From Tyzzerella sp. (GTDB taxonomy: Bacteria; Bacillota; Clostridia; Lachnospirales; Lachnospiraceae): DNA of 64,000 nt. Positions within the stretch are counted from its first letter, which is position 1. Every line of letters begins with the position of its first letter. Location: assembly GCA_017465565.1 (NCBI GenBank), contig JAFTWA010000022.1:1-64000 (forward strand), given 5' to 3'. Below, one piece after another: positions 23,946 through 32,448 of the stretch. The position numbers and the translations under genes are program-made. The notes under the pieces were generated by a model, which worked only from the letters and a program-made list of their open reading frames with translations, was not told the origin of the DNA and ran no database searches.

Positions 23946-25661
23946 ATGGAAAAATGGTTTGTCATGCGGAAGGGTGCTCCTTTCCAGGAAATTGCAGAAA
24001 AATTTCATATTCATCCAATTCTTGCAAGATTGATCCGCAACCGCGAGGTAATCGGAGATGAGGCGATTGATGTTTATTTGAATGGAACAATCGCTGATTT
24101 GCACGATGGAATGCTCATGAAGGATATGGACAAAGCGATTGATATTTTGATGGAGAAAATTCGTGAGGATAAGAGGATTCGGATTATCGGGGATTATGAT
24201 ATCGATGGAATCAACGCGACTTATATTCTAATGGAGGGTCTTCGTGCGCTTGGGGCGGATGTAGATATCGATATTCCGGACCGCATGAAGGATGGATATG
24301 GTTTGAATAAGGTACTGATTGACCGGGCTTTTGATGCGGATGTGGATACGATTATTACCTGCGACAATGGAATTGCAGCGAGCGAAGAGATTACATATGG
24401 GAAACGTCTGGGAATGACGATTATTGTGACGGACCATCATGAGGTGCCTTACGAGGAAATCGCAGGAGAAAAGCAGTATATCCTGCCGCCGGCAGATGCG
24501 GTGGTGGACCCAAAACGAAGAGACTGCGAATATCCATTCAAGGAGCTCTGCGGTGCGGGAGTTGCGTATAAGCTTGTGGAGGCTATGTTTGAAGCATTAG
24601 GAAAAGATGTGGAGGATGTGGATTATCTGATGGAAAATGTGGCAATTGCTACCGTGGGAGATGTGATGGACCTGGTGGGAGAGAACCGCATTTTCGTAAA
24701 GCAAGGGCTTGAGATGTTAAAGCGTACGAATAACCTCGGTTTAAAGGCGCTTATCGAATGTACAGGTGTGGATGTGGAACATTTATCCTCTTATCACATA
24801 GGATTTATTATCGGACCGTGCCTCAATGCCAGCGGGCGTCTTGATACAGCAAAGCGTGCGTTAGAGCTTTTGTGTGCCAGAATGCGGAAGGAAGCGGATG
24901 TGCTGGCAGGTGACCTCAAAGCGTTAAATGATAATAGAAAAGATATGACTGCGATTGCGGTGGATAATGCAATCGGACAGATTGAAGAGACAGATTTGAA
25001 ATACGACAAGGTGCTTGTGGTGTATTTGCCAGATTGTCATGAGAGCCTTGCAGGAATTGTGGCAGGAAGAATCCGTGAGCGCTATTATAAGCCAACACTC
25101 ATTCTTACGAAGGCAGAAAGTGGACTGAAGGGCTCAGGACGCTCCATAGATACCTATCATATGTATGAGGGCCTGAATAAGTGTAAGCATTTGTTAACCA
25201 AATTTGGGGGACATAAATTGGCAGCAGGACTTTCTTTAGAGGAAGAGAATCTGGAAATGCTTCGGCTGACGTTGAATCAGAATTCAGGGCTTACAGAGGA
25301 TGATTTGATTCCACGAATTTCGATTGATATGCAGATGCCGCTCCGCTATGCCAACGAGGCACTGGTGGAGCAGCTTGAACTTTTAGAGCCGTTTGGAAAG
25401 GGCAATCAGAAGCCTGTTTTCGTGGAAAAAGATATTGAGATCTTAAACACCAGAATTCTGGGCAAAAATAAAAATGTGCTCAAAATGCAGGTGCGGGACG
25501 CAGAAGGGACCGTGATGGATGCCATGTATTTTGGGGATATTCAAATGTTTTTAGAGCATTATGAGAAAAAATGTGGTAAGGCTGCATTTACCTATTATCC
25601 GTCCGTAAATGAATATCAGGGACGGAAGAGCATGCAGATTATCGTACAAAACTATCAGTAA
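23946..25661 (+). CDS. recJ: Single-strand-specific 5'-3' exonuclease RecJ
   Basis: DHH-family nuclease acting in recombination and mismatch/base-excision repair. 571 residues from the ATG at 23946 (GAGG six bases before); an upstream in-frame start at 23916 lacks a site. Motifs: DYDIDG near residue 85, CDNG near 140, TDHHE near 160, a DHHA1-type GSGRS and FGGHKLAAG in the second domain, and a C-terminal OB-fold. It is expected to be followed by apt and relA in Firmicutes; here 17 kb of accessory DNA intervenes. Confidence 0.95.
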   Translation: MEKWFVMRKGAPFQEIAEKFHIHPILARLIRNREVIGDEAIDVYLNGTIADLHDGMLMKDMDKAIDILMEKIREDKRIRIIGDYDIDGINATYILMEGLRALGADVDIDIPDRMKDGYGLNKVLIDRAFDADVDTIITCDNGIAASEEITYGKRLGMTIIVTDHHEVPYEEIAGEKQYILPPADAVVDPKRRDCEYPFKELCGAGVAYKLVEAMFEALGKDVEDVDYLMENVAIATVGDVMDLVGENRIFVKQGLEMLKRTNNLGLKALIECTGVDVEHLSSYHIGFIIGPCLNASGRLDTAKRALELLCARMRKEADVLAGDLKALNDNRKDMTAIAVDNAIGQIEETDLKYDKVLVVYLPDCHESLAGIVAGRIRERYYKPTLILTKAESGLKGSGRSIDTYHMYEGLNKCKHLLTKFGGHKLAAGLSLEEENLEMLRLTLNQNSGLTEDDLIPRISIDMQMPLRYANEALVEQLELLEPFGKGNQKPVFVEKDIEILNTRILGKNKNVLKMQVRDAEGTVMDAMYFGDIQMFLEHYEKKCGKAAFTYYPSVNEYQGRKSMQIIVQNYQ

Positions 25662-25684
25662 TATAATAAGTAGGAAAATATAAG

Positions 25685-25740
25685 GACCGTCGGTACGGGA
25701 TATCCATTTGTGGGATACCGCGTATCGGCGGTCTTTGTTT
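25685..25740 (+). terminator. Terminator of recJ
   Basis: Long stem running from GACCGTCGGTACGGGATATCC to its near-complement ending GGCGGTC, then TTTGTTTT. Confidence 0.85.
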
Positions 25741-25751
25741 TGAACCGTAAT

Positions 25752-26522
25752 TTAAACACTTTTACTCTGTGAATATTGTTTTGGAGTCATGCCGGTATGA
25801 TTTTGAAAGCATTTACAAAAATATGCAACGTCATAAAAACCAAGCTGGTTAGAAATCTCACTGGTGGACATATCTGTCGACTCTAACAGATAGATTGCTT
25901 TCTCTATTTTGGCTTTCGTCCGGTACTGGATAGGACTCATGCCGAATTTAGTCTTAAAAAGCTGTCTGAAACCACTCGGACTCATTGCATACCGCTTTGC
26001 CACTTCGTCTATAGAACAATCGGTGTTCTTCTGCATAAAGTTCTTTGCTTCCTCAAGAAGATAAGCGTGTCGGCTTCGAATCCCGGCTGTGGATTCTATC
26101 ACCGTATCCAACAGAAAATACAATAATCCCCTATTACGGTAGACCGAGTTTGCCGTGCTATAGTCCTCCTCTACATACTGGCGGAATGCCTTGAAACAGT
26201 GAGACGGCGCATTTTCCAGAATTCTCAAAGGAGTAGAAGTATCACAGAATGGTTTATCGCTGATGAAATTTACAAGATAGTTGTCAACAGCGCCTAGTTC
26301 TGTATGAAAAATTACTTCGTAATAACACTGTGCAGGCAAAAATATGATATCGCCCTTCTTCGCACGGAGCGTTTGGGATTCTGTAATAAAATCAATATTC
26401 CCGTTGATGACAAGCATGAACCCGTTATCAGGGCGGGGAGTCGTTGTGTAATAATAATTTGTAATTGTCCAGTGCTGTTTAAACACCTTTGCTGGTTCAA
26501 TATAACAATCATGGAAAAACAT
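25752..26522 (-). CDS. AraC-family regulator of the glycan locus
   Basis: A 256-residue regulator: N-terminal cupin-like sensing domain (about 1-140, with RAKKGDIIFLPAQCYYEV) and a C-terminal AraC/XylS double HTH (SIDEVAKRYAMSPSGFRQLF, then MSTSEISNQLGFYDVAYFCK). The start is the ATG at 26522 after GAGGTG; an in-frame ATG at 26552 lies upstream of that site. Divergent from the GH30 gene, so it is the likely sugar-responsive controller of the ABC and glycosidase operon. Confidence 0.92.
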   Translation of the reverse strand: MFFHDCYIEPAKVFKQHWTITNYYYTTTPRPDNGFMLVINGNIDFITESQTLRAKKGDIIFLPAQCYYEVIFHTELGAVDNYLVNFISDKPFCDTSTPLRILENAPSHCFKAFRQYVEEDYSTANSVYRNRGLLYFLLDTVIESTAGIRSRHAYLLEEAKNFMQKNTDCSIDEVAKRYAMSPSGFRQLFKTKFGMSPIQYRTKAKIEKAIYLLESTDMSTSEISNQLGFYDVAYFCKCFQNHTGMTPKQYSQSKSV

Positions 26523-26589
26523 GGAAATCACCTCAAAAACAGAGTACACCATTTTGGCGAAAAATACAATAATAATATTATATATTACA

Positions 26590-26617
26590 TTGAATTAAAT
26601 ACTTGAGATAGTATAAT
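26590..26617 (+). promoter_or_regulatory. Promoter of the GH30/ABC operon
   Basis: TTGAAT (26590-26595), a 16-base spacer and perfect TATAAT (26612-26617), 35 bases before the GH30 start. Confidence 0.6.
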
Positions 26618-26651
26618 TAAATTAAAAAAATACAGAAAGGTGTTGTGAAAA

Positions 26652-27992
26652 ATGAAAGCTATACAGTTATTTACAGACCAAAATCACGAGATGTCCCAGG
26701 CTGAAATATTTCCAGCATTGTATGTTTCTAGAGCAAATACACTCCGCATATTGGAGCAGCCTGTAGAAGGGTTTAAGGGCTGTGGTGTTGCCATAACTGG
26801 TTCGTCATGCTACGAGCTCAGCCTAATGGAAGCGGAAGAAAGACGAGAACTCCTGGAGAAAATCTATACAAAAAAAGGCTTAGGACTTTCGGTCGGAAGA
26901 TTAACCATAGGCTCAAGTGATTATTCAGCCGAACTCTACTCTTATGATGATGTGGAGTTTGACGTGGAGTTATCGCATTTTTCTATTCAACGTGACGAAA
27001 AATACATTATCCCAATTATCAAACAAATCTTAGAGATAAACCCAGAATTGTATTTGTTTGCTTCTCCATGGAGTCCGCCGGGATGGATGAAAACAGGAGG
27101 AAATATGTGTGGCGGCTATATGCGGGAGGAATTTGTAGAATGCTACGCAGATTATATTGTGAAATACATCAAGGCTTATGCAGAGAAGGGTATCAAAATA
27201 TCTGCCATTACACCACAAAACGAACCGAATACACAGCAGGACGGATATATGACAGCGTGCATATGGCATCCAGAAATAGAAGCGAAATTTATTAAAATTC
27301 TGAAAAAGAAATTTGTGGAAAACGGACTCAGTACAGAAATCTGGATGTATGACCATACCTTCAGTGATACTGACAGGGTACTTTGGCAGCTGGATAACAC
27401 AGAGGGCCTTAAGGATGCATGTGACGGCGTTGCCTTTCATTATTATAAGGGAACGATAGAAGAAACGCTGAAGCTGAAAGAGGCTTATCCAGAGCTCCGT
27501 CTTCATTTTACCGAAGCAGGTCCTAGATTATATGACAATTATGATGTTGACTGGTGCAAATGGGGCATTATGATTTCGAAGGCAATCCAATGTGGATACA
27601 GCTCTTTTACAGGCTGGAATCTGATGTTGAACGAAACTGGCGGTCCAAATATTGGTCCATTCCTTTGCGGAGGATTGATTACAAGAAATAATGACACTGG
27701 TGAACTTACATACAGCGGTCAATATAAGGCGTTGAACCATATTTCCAAATATATAAACGAAGAATCAAAAATCTATCCGATTTGTGTGGATAAAGAATAT
27801 GATTTGCCAATGCATACATATCCACAGCAAAACATGAAAATCGAAGGCTTTTGTATTGAAAACAATGACGAAAAAATCTTAATACTTATTAATCCAAACA
27901 GTACAAAACGTCAAACACAAATTTTCCTAAATGATACATGGTGGTATATCGAACTGACACCGGAAAGTTTATCCACCGTATTTATTAAATAG
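26652..27992 (+). CDS. GH30-family glycoside hydrolase, cytoplasmic
   Basis: A 446-residue retaining beta-glycosidase of family GH30 (beta/alpha barrel plus C-terminal beta domain). The acid/base Glu lies in TPQNEPN near residue 188 and the nucleophile in LHFTEAG near 286; the FASPWSPPGWMKT stretch is typical of the family. There is no signal peptide, so it acts on an imported oligosaccharide. GH30 members include beta-glucosidases, beta-xylosidases, beta-fucosidases and beta-1,6-glucanases; the exact substrate cannot be told. First gene of an operon with an ABC importer 25 bases downstream. AAAGG site. Confidence 0.9.
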   Translation: MKAIQLFTDQNHEMSQAEIFPALYVSRANTLRILEQPVEGFKGCGVAITGSSCYELSLMEAEERRELLEKIYTKKGLGLSVGRLTIGSSDYSAELYSYDDVEFDVELSHFSIQRDEKYIIPIIKQILEINPELYLFASPWSPPGWMKTGGNMCGGYMREEFVECYADYIVKYIKAYAEKGIKISAITPQNEPNTQQDGYMTACIWHPEIEAKFIKILKKKFVENGLSTEIWMYDHTFSDTDRVLWQLDNTEGLKDACDGVAFHYYKGTIEETLKLKEAYPELRLHFTEAGPRLYDNYDVDWCKWGIMISKAIQCGYSSFTGWNLMLNETGGPNIGPFLCGGLITRNNDTGELTYSGQYKALNHISKYINEESKIYPICVDKEYDLPMHTYPQQNMKIEGFCIENNDEKILILINPNSTKRQTQIFLNDTWWYIELTPESLSTVFIK

Positions 27993-28017
27993 CATAAGTA
28001 GAAAGGAAATGAAATTT

Positions 28018-28896
28018 ATGGGAAGTAAGAAGAAATCGTTGGGCGTAAAAATATTGCCGTATCTGTTGATTTTCCCAGTGTGTTTATCAGTTGCCTTATT
28101 CAGCTTTTATCCGTTCGTCAAGACTATCGTGAGTTCATTTTCTGTTACCGATGAATTCGGTGGATGGATCAGATGGGCGGGAACGACTTTCTGGCAGATG
28201 ATAGTAGAGAGCAAGACAAATGACTTCGGAAAGATGGTACGGACGACACTGGTCTTTGCTGTCATGAATTTTACCATGACGCTCAGCCTTGCAGGTGTTT
28301 TGGCATTTTTGACCACCAAGAGGACGAGACTTAGCAAAATCTATCAGACACTGTTTGCACTGCCGATGGCCGTGGCTTCGGCTACAGCCAGTATCGTGTG
28401 GAAATTTATCCTAAACAGCGAGGGTGGACTTTTAAATACATGGCTTGGAACAAATATTGAGTGGCTGAATGATCCAAAGATTGCCATCTGGATGGTGTCT
28501 ATTGTTACCGCATGGTGTCATTTGGGACATAGTTATCTGTTCCTTTTGGCAGGCTTCCGTAGTGTGTCGGCTGATGTGCAGGAGGCAGCGATTGTGGACG
28601 GCGCGGGCAGATTTACCCGTGCATTTCGAATCATGATTCCGATGGCATCACCACAAATCTTTTTTGTAGTGTTTACAAATATTATTTCAGCACTGAAGAC
28701 CTTTACACAGATTAACCTGTTGACAAATGGAGGACCGGCAGGAGCCACCAGCACTCTGATGTATGGAATTTACTGGCGGCAGTATAAAGGAGAATACGAA
28801 GCGGCGTGCTGTCTGTCGATTGTACTGTTCCTGGTGATCTTCCTGATTACAAGAATTCAGTTCTTGTCTGAAAAGAAATTGGTACATTACCAGTAA
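28018..28896 (+). CDS. ABC sugar importer permease (MalF/UgpA type)
   Basis: A 292-residue membrane protein with six helices and the EAA loop EAAIVDGAGRFTRAFRIMIP that docks the ATPase. The ATG at 28018 is chosen (nine bases after AAAGGAA); another at 28009 is too close to the site. Carbohydrate-uptake-1 type. No ATPase gene is in the locus, so a shared MsiK-like ATPase encoded elsewhere is expected, as is usual for these systems in Firmicutes. Confidence 0.93.
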   Translation: MGSKKKSLGVKILPYLLIFPVCLSVALFSFYPFVKTIVSSFSVTDEFGGWIRWAGTTFWQMIVESKTNDFGKMVRTTLVFAVMNFTMTLSLAGVLAFLTTKRTRLSKIYQTLFALPMAVASATASIVWKFILNSEGGLLNTWLGTNIEWLNDPKIAIWMVSIVTAWCHLGHSYLFLLAGFRSVSADVQEAAIVDGAGRFTRAFRIMIPMASPQIFFVVFTNIISALKTFTQINLLTNGGPAGATSTLMYGIYWRQYKGEYEAACCLSIVLFLVIFLITRIQFLSEKKLVHYQ

Positions 28897-28916
28897 AAGG
28901 CGGAGGTGAAAGGATT

Positions 28917-29732
28917 ATGAAACGAAAACATAAAAAGGCCATAAGAGAGGCTTTGAAAATCATACTTGGGGTCATTATCATGTTCCCGCTAATCATTATG
29001 ATTATTACAGCGTTCATGCCTAAGGCAGAGGTTTTAAGCATTCCCTTCAATCTCAGCATTAAGAATCCGACATTAGACAATTTTGCCTATGTATTCAAAT
29101 ATCTGGAGATACTGACCTACCTAAAAAATACATTTGTTGTAATTGGAGTCTGCGTGCCAGTGCAGGTTATCACATCTCTCCTGGCAGCATACGCGTTTTC
29201 TTATTTTGAGTTTCCACTGAAGAAGACCATATTTACGCTTCTGCTGATGAGTATGATGATTCCAGGTGAGGTAGTAATGATGACGCTCTTTAAGATGATT
29301 GTAAACTGGGAGCTGATTAATACTTACGCCAGTTTGATTATTACGCATCTGGTCAGCGTGGGAGCTGTGTTCATGTTCAGACAGAATATGCTGAGTCTGC
29401 CACGTTCGCTGTGGGAGGCAGCTAGAATGGACGGCTGTGGCTATATGAAATATTTCTCCAGCATTCTGGTGCCGCTTTGCAAGACGCTGATTGTAGCCCG
29501 TGTGCTTGAAAGCTTTATCTGGACATACAACAGCCATCTGTGGCCACTGATGGTTATCACAACAGATACTATGAAAACAGTTCAGGTTGGAGTTGCTTCA
29601 CTTACGGGAGCCCAGCACTCAGGAATCGTTCTGGCGGCTACTGCATGTGTGCTGGTGATACCGGTGCTCCTCTTTATCTTTGGTATGGATAAGATTTCGG
29701 AAGGCTTAACAGCTGGGGCAGTGAAAAGCTAG
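28917..29732 (+). CDS. ABC sugar importer permease (MalG/UgpE type)
   Basis: A 271-residue six-helix permease, partner to the preceding one, with EAA loop EAARMDGCGYMKYFSSILVP near residue 163. GGAGGTG precedes the ATG. The gap between the permeases is 20 bases, so they form one operon. Confidence 0.94.
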   Translation: MKRKHKKAIREALKIILGVIIMFPLIIMIITAFMPKAEVLSIPFNLSIKNPTLDNFAYVFKYLEILTYLKNTFVVIGVCVPVQVITSLLAAYAFSYFEFPLKKTIFTLLLMSMMIPGEVVMMTLFKMIVNWELINTYASLIITHLVSVGAVFMFRQNMLSLPRSLWEAARMDGCGYMKYFSSILVPLCKTLIVARVLESFIWTYNSHLWPLMVITTDTMKTVQVGVASLTGAQHSGIVLAATACVLVIPVLLFIFGMDKISEGLTAGAVKS

Positions 29733-29739
29733 AAAACCG

Positions 29740-29756
29740 GCAATAGTTCTTATTGC
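29740..29756 (+). other. Small intercistronic hairpin before the binding protein gene
   Basis: GCAATA-GTTCT-TATTGC, with no T-tract. A stem at this place can stabilise the mRNA of the highly expressed binding protein relative to the permeases. Confidence 0.35.
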
Positions 29757-29793
29757 TAAAAATAAATTTCAACAATAAAAGGAGGAAAAGAAT

Positions 29794-31161
29794 ATGAAAA
29801 AGAAATTACTAACATTACTTCTTGTTTTGGTAATGGTATGTGGCTGTCTTGCAGGCTGCGGCGGCAAAGACGGAGATGAAGGCCAGGGCGGTTCAGGCGG
29901 AAAAGGCGGCGTTACAGAACTGACTCTCTGGTGTTCTTATGACGAGGCTTCCACCACAGTGCTCGAAGGACTGGTAGAAAAATTCAATGAGGAATACAAA
30001 GACCAATATCATATGTCAGTAGAAAATACAGGTACAGTAACTACATACCGTACAAAACTGTTATCCCTGAAAAAATCAGATTATCCTTCTGTGTTCTTTG
30101 GCGTAAGTAATGCGATGGCAGAGTACGCGGATGCATCTTACGTAGTTCCGATTCAACAATACGTGGACGAGGATTCAGACAAATGGACAGAGGATTGGTA
30201 TGACAATGTAAAGGCTGCTTACTCAGACCAGGACGGCAACCTGGTAGGCGGTGTTATGGGCTTAAGTACAAAAGGTTACATGGTAAATGTGACTGCACTG
30301 GAGGCAGCAGGCTATACAGTGGCTGACATTACAAGTTTTGAAAAAATCGCTGAAATCTCTCAGGCAGCTGTTGACAAGGGTGTTGTGAAATACGGCTACT
30401 GTATCGGAGATGGAAATGATATCTATGATATGTTGATTTATCAAGGCGTGGACATCTTTGACGGCGGAAACGGATATACAGGTGATATTACAAAATGTAT
30501 GTATACAGAGGGTGACACAAAAGCGTCATTAAAGAAACTCATCGGTCTCCAGGCAGACCTTTTCAAGAGTGGCGCAGCATACAAGAATACAGGTGGTACA
30601 AGTGCATGTATGTCTCTTTGGGTGAATGAGCAGGCATTATTCTGGACCTGTACAAACTCTTTCGTATACGAGTTCTCTGACTTAGACCTAAACTTTGAAT
30701 GGGCATTCGTTCCATTTACAGGCGTTGATGAAAATGCAAAATACAAGGGATGTGCACTTACAGAGGGAACAGGAATGTTCATTGCAAACTCTGAGGACGA
30801 GGCACAGATGCAAGGCGGATATGAATTTATCAAATTCATGTCTAGAACAGATATGCAGGTTGAATGGTGTACTTACCGTGGATACGTTCCATATACAAAG
30901 GAAGCTGCGGCAAGTGAAGAATGGGTTACCTATCAAAACGAATTCTATCCATCTGCTGGACTTTTGATGGATATGATGCAGAACACACCTAGTGATTTGA
31001 GATTCCCTAACTCAGAGTTGATGGCTCAGGTGCTTTCTTCAAATGCAAACATTAAGAGCATTATTATGACAGAGCCTGATTCCAATATTGATGAGCTGAT
31101 TCAGAACGCAGCTGACAGCATTAACGAATCAATTGAGATTCAAAATCTGCGTGGAAATTAA
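29794..31161 (+). CDS. ABC sugar-binding lipoprotein
   Basis: A 455-residue extracellular solute-binding protein (family 1). Signal peptide with lipobox LAGC (Cys22), a flexible Gly-rich linker (GGSGGKGG), then the two-lobe fold beginning TELTLWCSYDEAS. It is anchored outside the membrane and delivers an oligosaccharide to the two permeases upstream. AAAGGAGG site. The ligand is probably a product of plant or host glycan breakdown and a substrate of the GH30 enzyme, inferred from gene order only. Confidence 0.94.
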   Translation: MKKKLLTLLLVLVMVCGCLAGCGGKDGDEGQGGSGGKGGVTELTLWCSYDEASTTVLEGLVEKFNEEYKDQYHMSVENTGTVTTYRTKLLSLKKSDYPSVFFGVSNAMAEYADASYVVPIQQYVDEDSDKWTEDWYDNVKAAYSDQDGNLVGGVMGLSTKGYMVNVTALEAAGYTVADITSFEKIAEISQAAVDKGVVKYGYCIGDGNDIYDMLIYQGVDIFDGGNGYTGDITKCMYTEGDTKASLKKLIGLQADLFKSGAAYKNTGGTSACMSLWVNEQALFWTCTNSFVYEFSDLDLNFEWAFVPFTGVDENAKYKGCALTEGTGMFIANSEDEAQMQGGYEFIKFMSRTDMQVEWCTYRGYVPYTKEAAASEEWVTYQNEFYPSAGLLMDMMQNTPSDLRFPNSELMAQVLSSNANIKSIIMTEPDSNIDELIQNAADSINESIEIQNLRGN

Positions 31162-31222
31162 TAAGAGAGTAACCTTTTATATAAAGAAGAAGTTTTAATA
31201 AAATGAAAGGAGCGGGAAGAAG

Positions 31223-32428
31223 ATGAGAAAAAGAAAGCATCTGAAATTAGTCTGTGTTTTCATGGCGGCATTGCTTCTTTTCCTGGCTGGCTGTAGCCAG
31301 ACTGGCCAGGAGGGAAGTCTCTCGCAGGAATCGGATAAAGTAGGGACGGAAGACAATAAAACCGGGGACGATAAGACCGAAGGAAGTAAAGCCGAAGACA
31401 ACAAAACTGAAGACGATACCGAAGAGAATGCTTCTGCCGAAACTGAGGATACACCGGTATTTATGAGAGCGGATTATTCTGACAAAGTATTGGACCGTTC
31501 TCAGGTAGAAGGAAAATTTGCAGTTTATTTCCTTGGGTCGGATGTGCTTTACAGCTCTTATAGTTATACCCAGAAGGGTGGGGACAGCGTGCTGTTGATT
31601 GCGCCAGACGGAACAACTATGTTGTACGACTGCTTCAAGCCTATCAGTGCTGCATATGTGGTATATGCGTTGCAAGAACTTGGAATTACAAAGATTGATT
31701 ACTTTGTAAACAGTCATCCTCATGTGGACCATATGGGAGGCTTTAGTCTCATAGCACGTTATTTCGAGATTGGGCATGTGTATCTGCCAGGTGCTGAGAA
31801 CGCGTACGAAAATCCAGGAACCATGGGTGGAAGCTGTGCTGCAATGATGAATGACATCAAGAGCCTTAATATCCCTTACTCATATCTGGTAGAGGGAGAC
31901 AGCTTCAAGTTTGGTTCGGACGTAAGTGTCAAGGTATACAATCCACCGGCAAATCTTGACTTTGATAACATAGACGCAAATGAATGGTCTTTGGCATTAA
32001 AGCTTGTCTACAAGGATGCCAGCGTTCTCTTAGCAGGAGACTGCGGCAATAATAAGGCGAAGCTGGGGCGGTCTACAGAGGCGGAGCTTGCAGCGAAATA
32101 TGGGAGCGAGCTGCAGGCCGACGTGTCAAAGTGTAACCACCACGGTGATGGAAATGTCAACGGTAATACAATGGCAGGAAGCAAGGAATGGATTGCAGCA
32201 GTAAATTCTAAAATCTATGTGGCATGTAATAACCAGTTTACCGATGAGAAAAACTATTTTACTCATGTAGCCACAGGGGCAGAAGTATACCATACGGGCC
32301 TGGACGGAACGGTTCTTGTGTATACTTCGGGTGATGGTACTTACGACGTGCAGCTAGAGATGGAGCGCAACAATCCAGATTATTTTGGAAGCACTGACGC
32401 AGTGGACGGTCATTTGACGGTCAAGTGA
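31223..32428 (+). CDS. Secreted metallo-beta-lactamase-fold lipoprotein (ComEC/Rec2-like domain)
   Basis: A 401-residue lipoprotein: lipobox LAGC (Cys24), an acidic, Lys/Thr/Asp-rich low-complexity linker (about 25-75), then a metallo-hydrolase domain. Metal ligands are visible in NSHPHVDHMGGF near 170-180, LAGDCG near 270 and CNHHGDG near 308. The opening KGGDSVLLIAPDG resembles the MBL domain of ComEC and related nucleases or phosphodiesterases. The substrate outside the cell is unknown. It sits 20 bases before the giant beta-helix gene and probably shares its transcript. Confidence 0.85.
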   Translation: MRKRKHLKLVCVFMAALLLFLAGCSQTGQEGSLSQESDKVGTEDNKTGDDKTEGSKAEDNKTEDDTEENASAETEDTPVFMRADYSDKVLDRSQVEGKFAVYFLGSDVLYSSYSYTQKGGDSVLLIAPDGTTMLYDCFKPISAAYVVYALQELGITKIDYFVNSHPHVDHMGGFSLIARYFEIGHVYLPGAENAYENPGTMGGSCAAMMNDIKSLNIPYSYLVEGDSFKFGSDVSVKVYNPPANLDFDNIDANEWSLALKLVYKDASVLLAGDCGNNKAKLGRSTEAELAAKYGSELQADVSKCNHHGDGNVNGNTMAGSKEWIAAVNSKIYVACNNQFTDEKNYFTHVATGAEVYHTGLDGTVLVYTSGDGTYDVQLEMERNNPDYFGSTDAVDGHLTVK

Positions 32429-32448
32429 TGAAGTCAGGAGGATAGAAT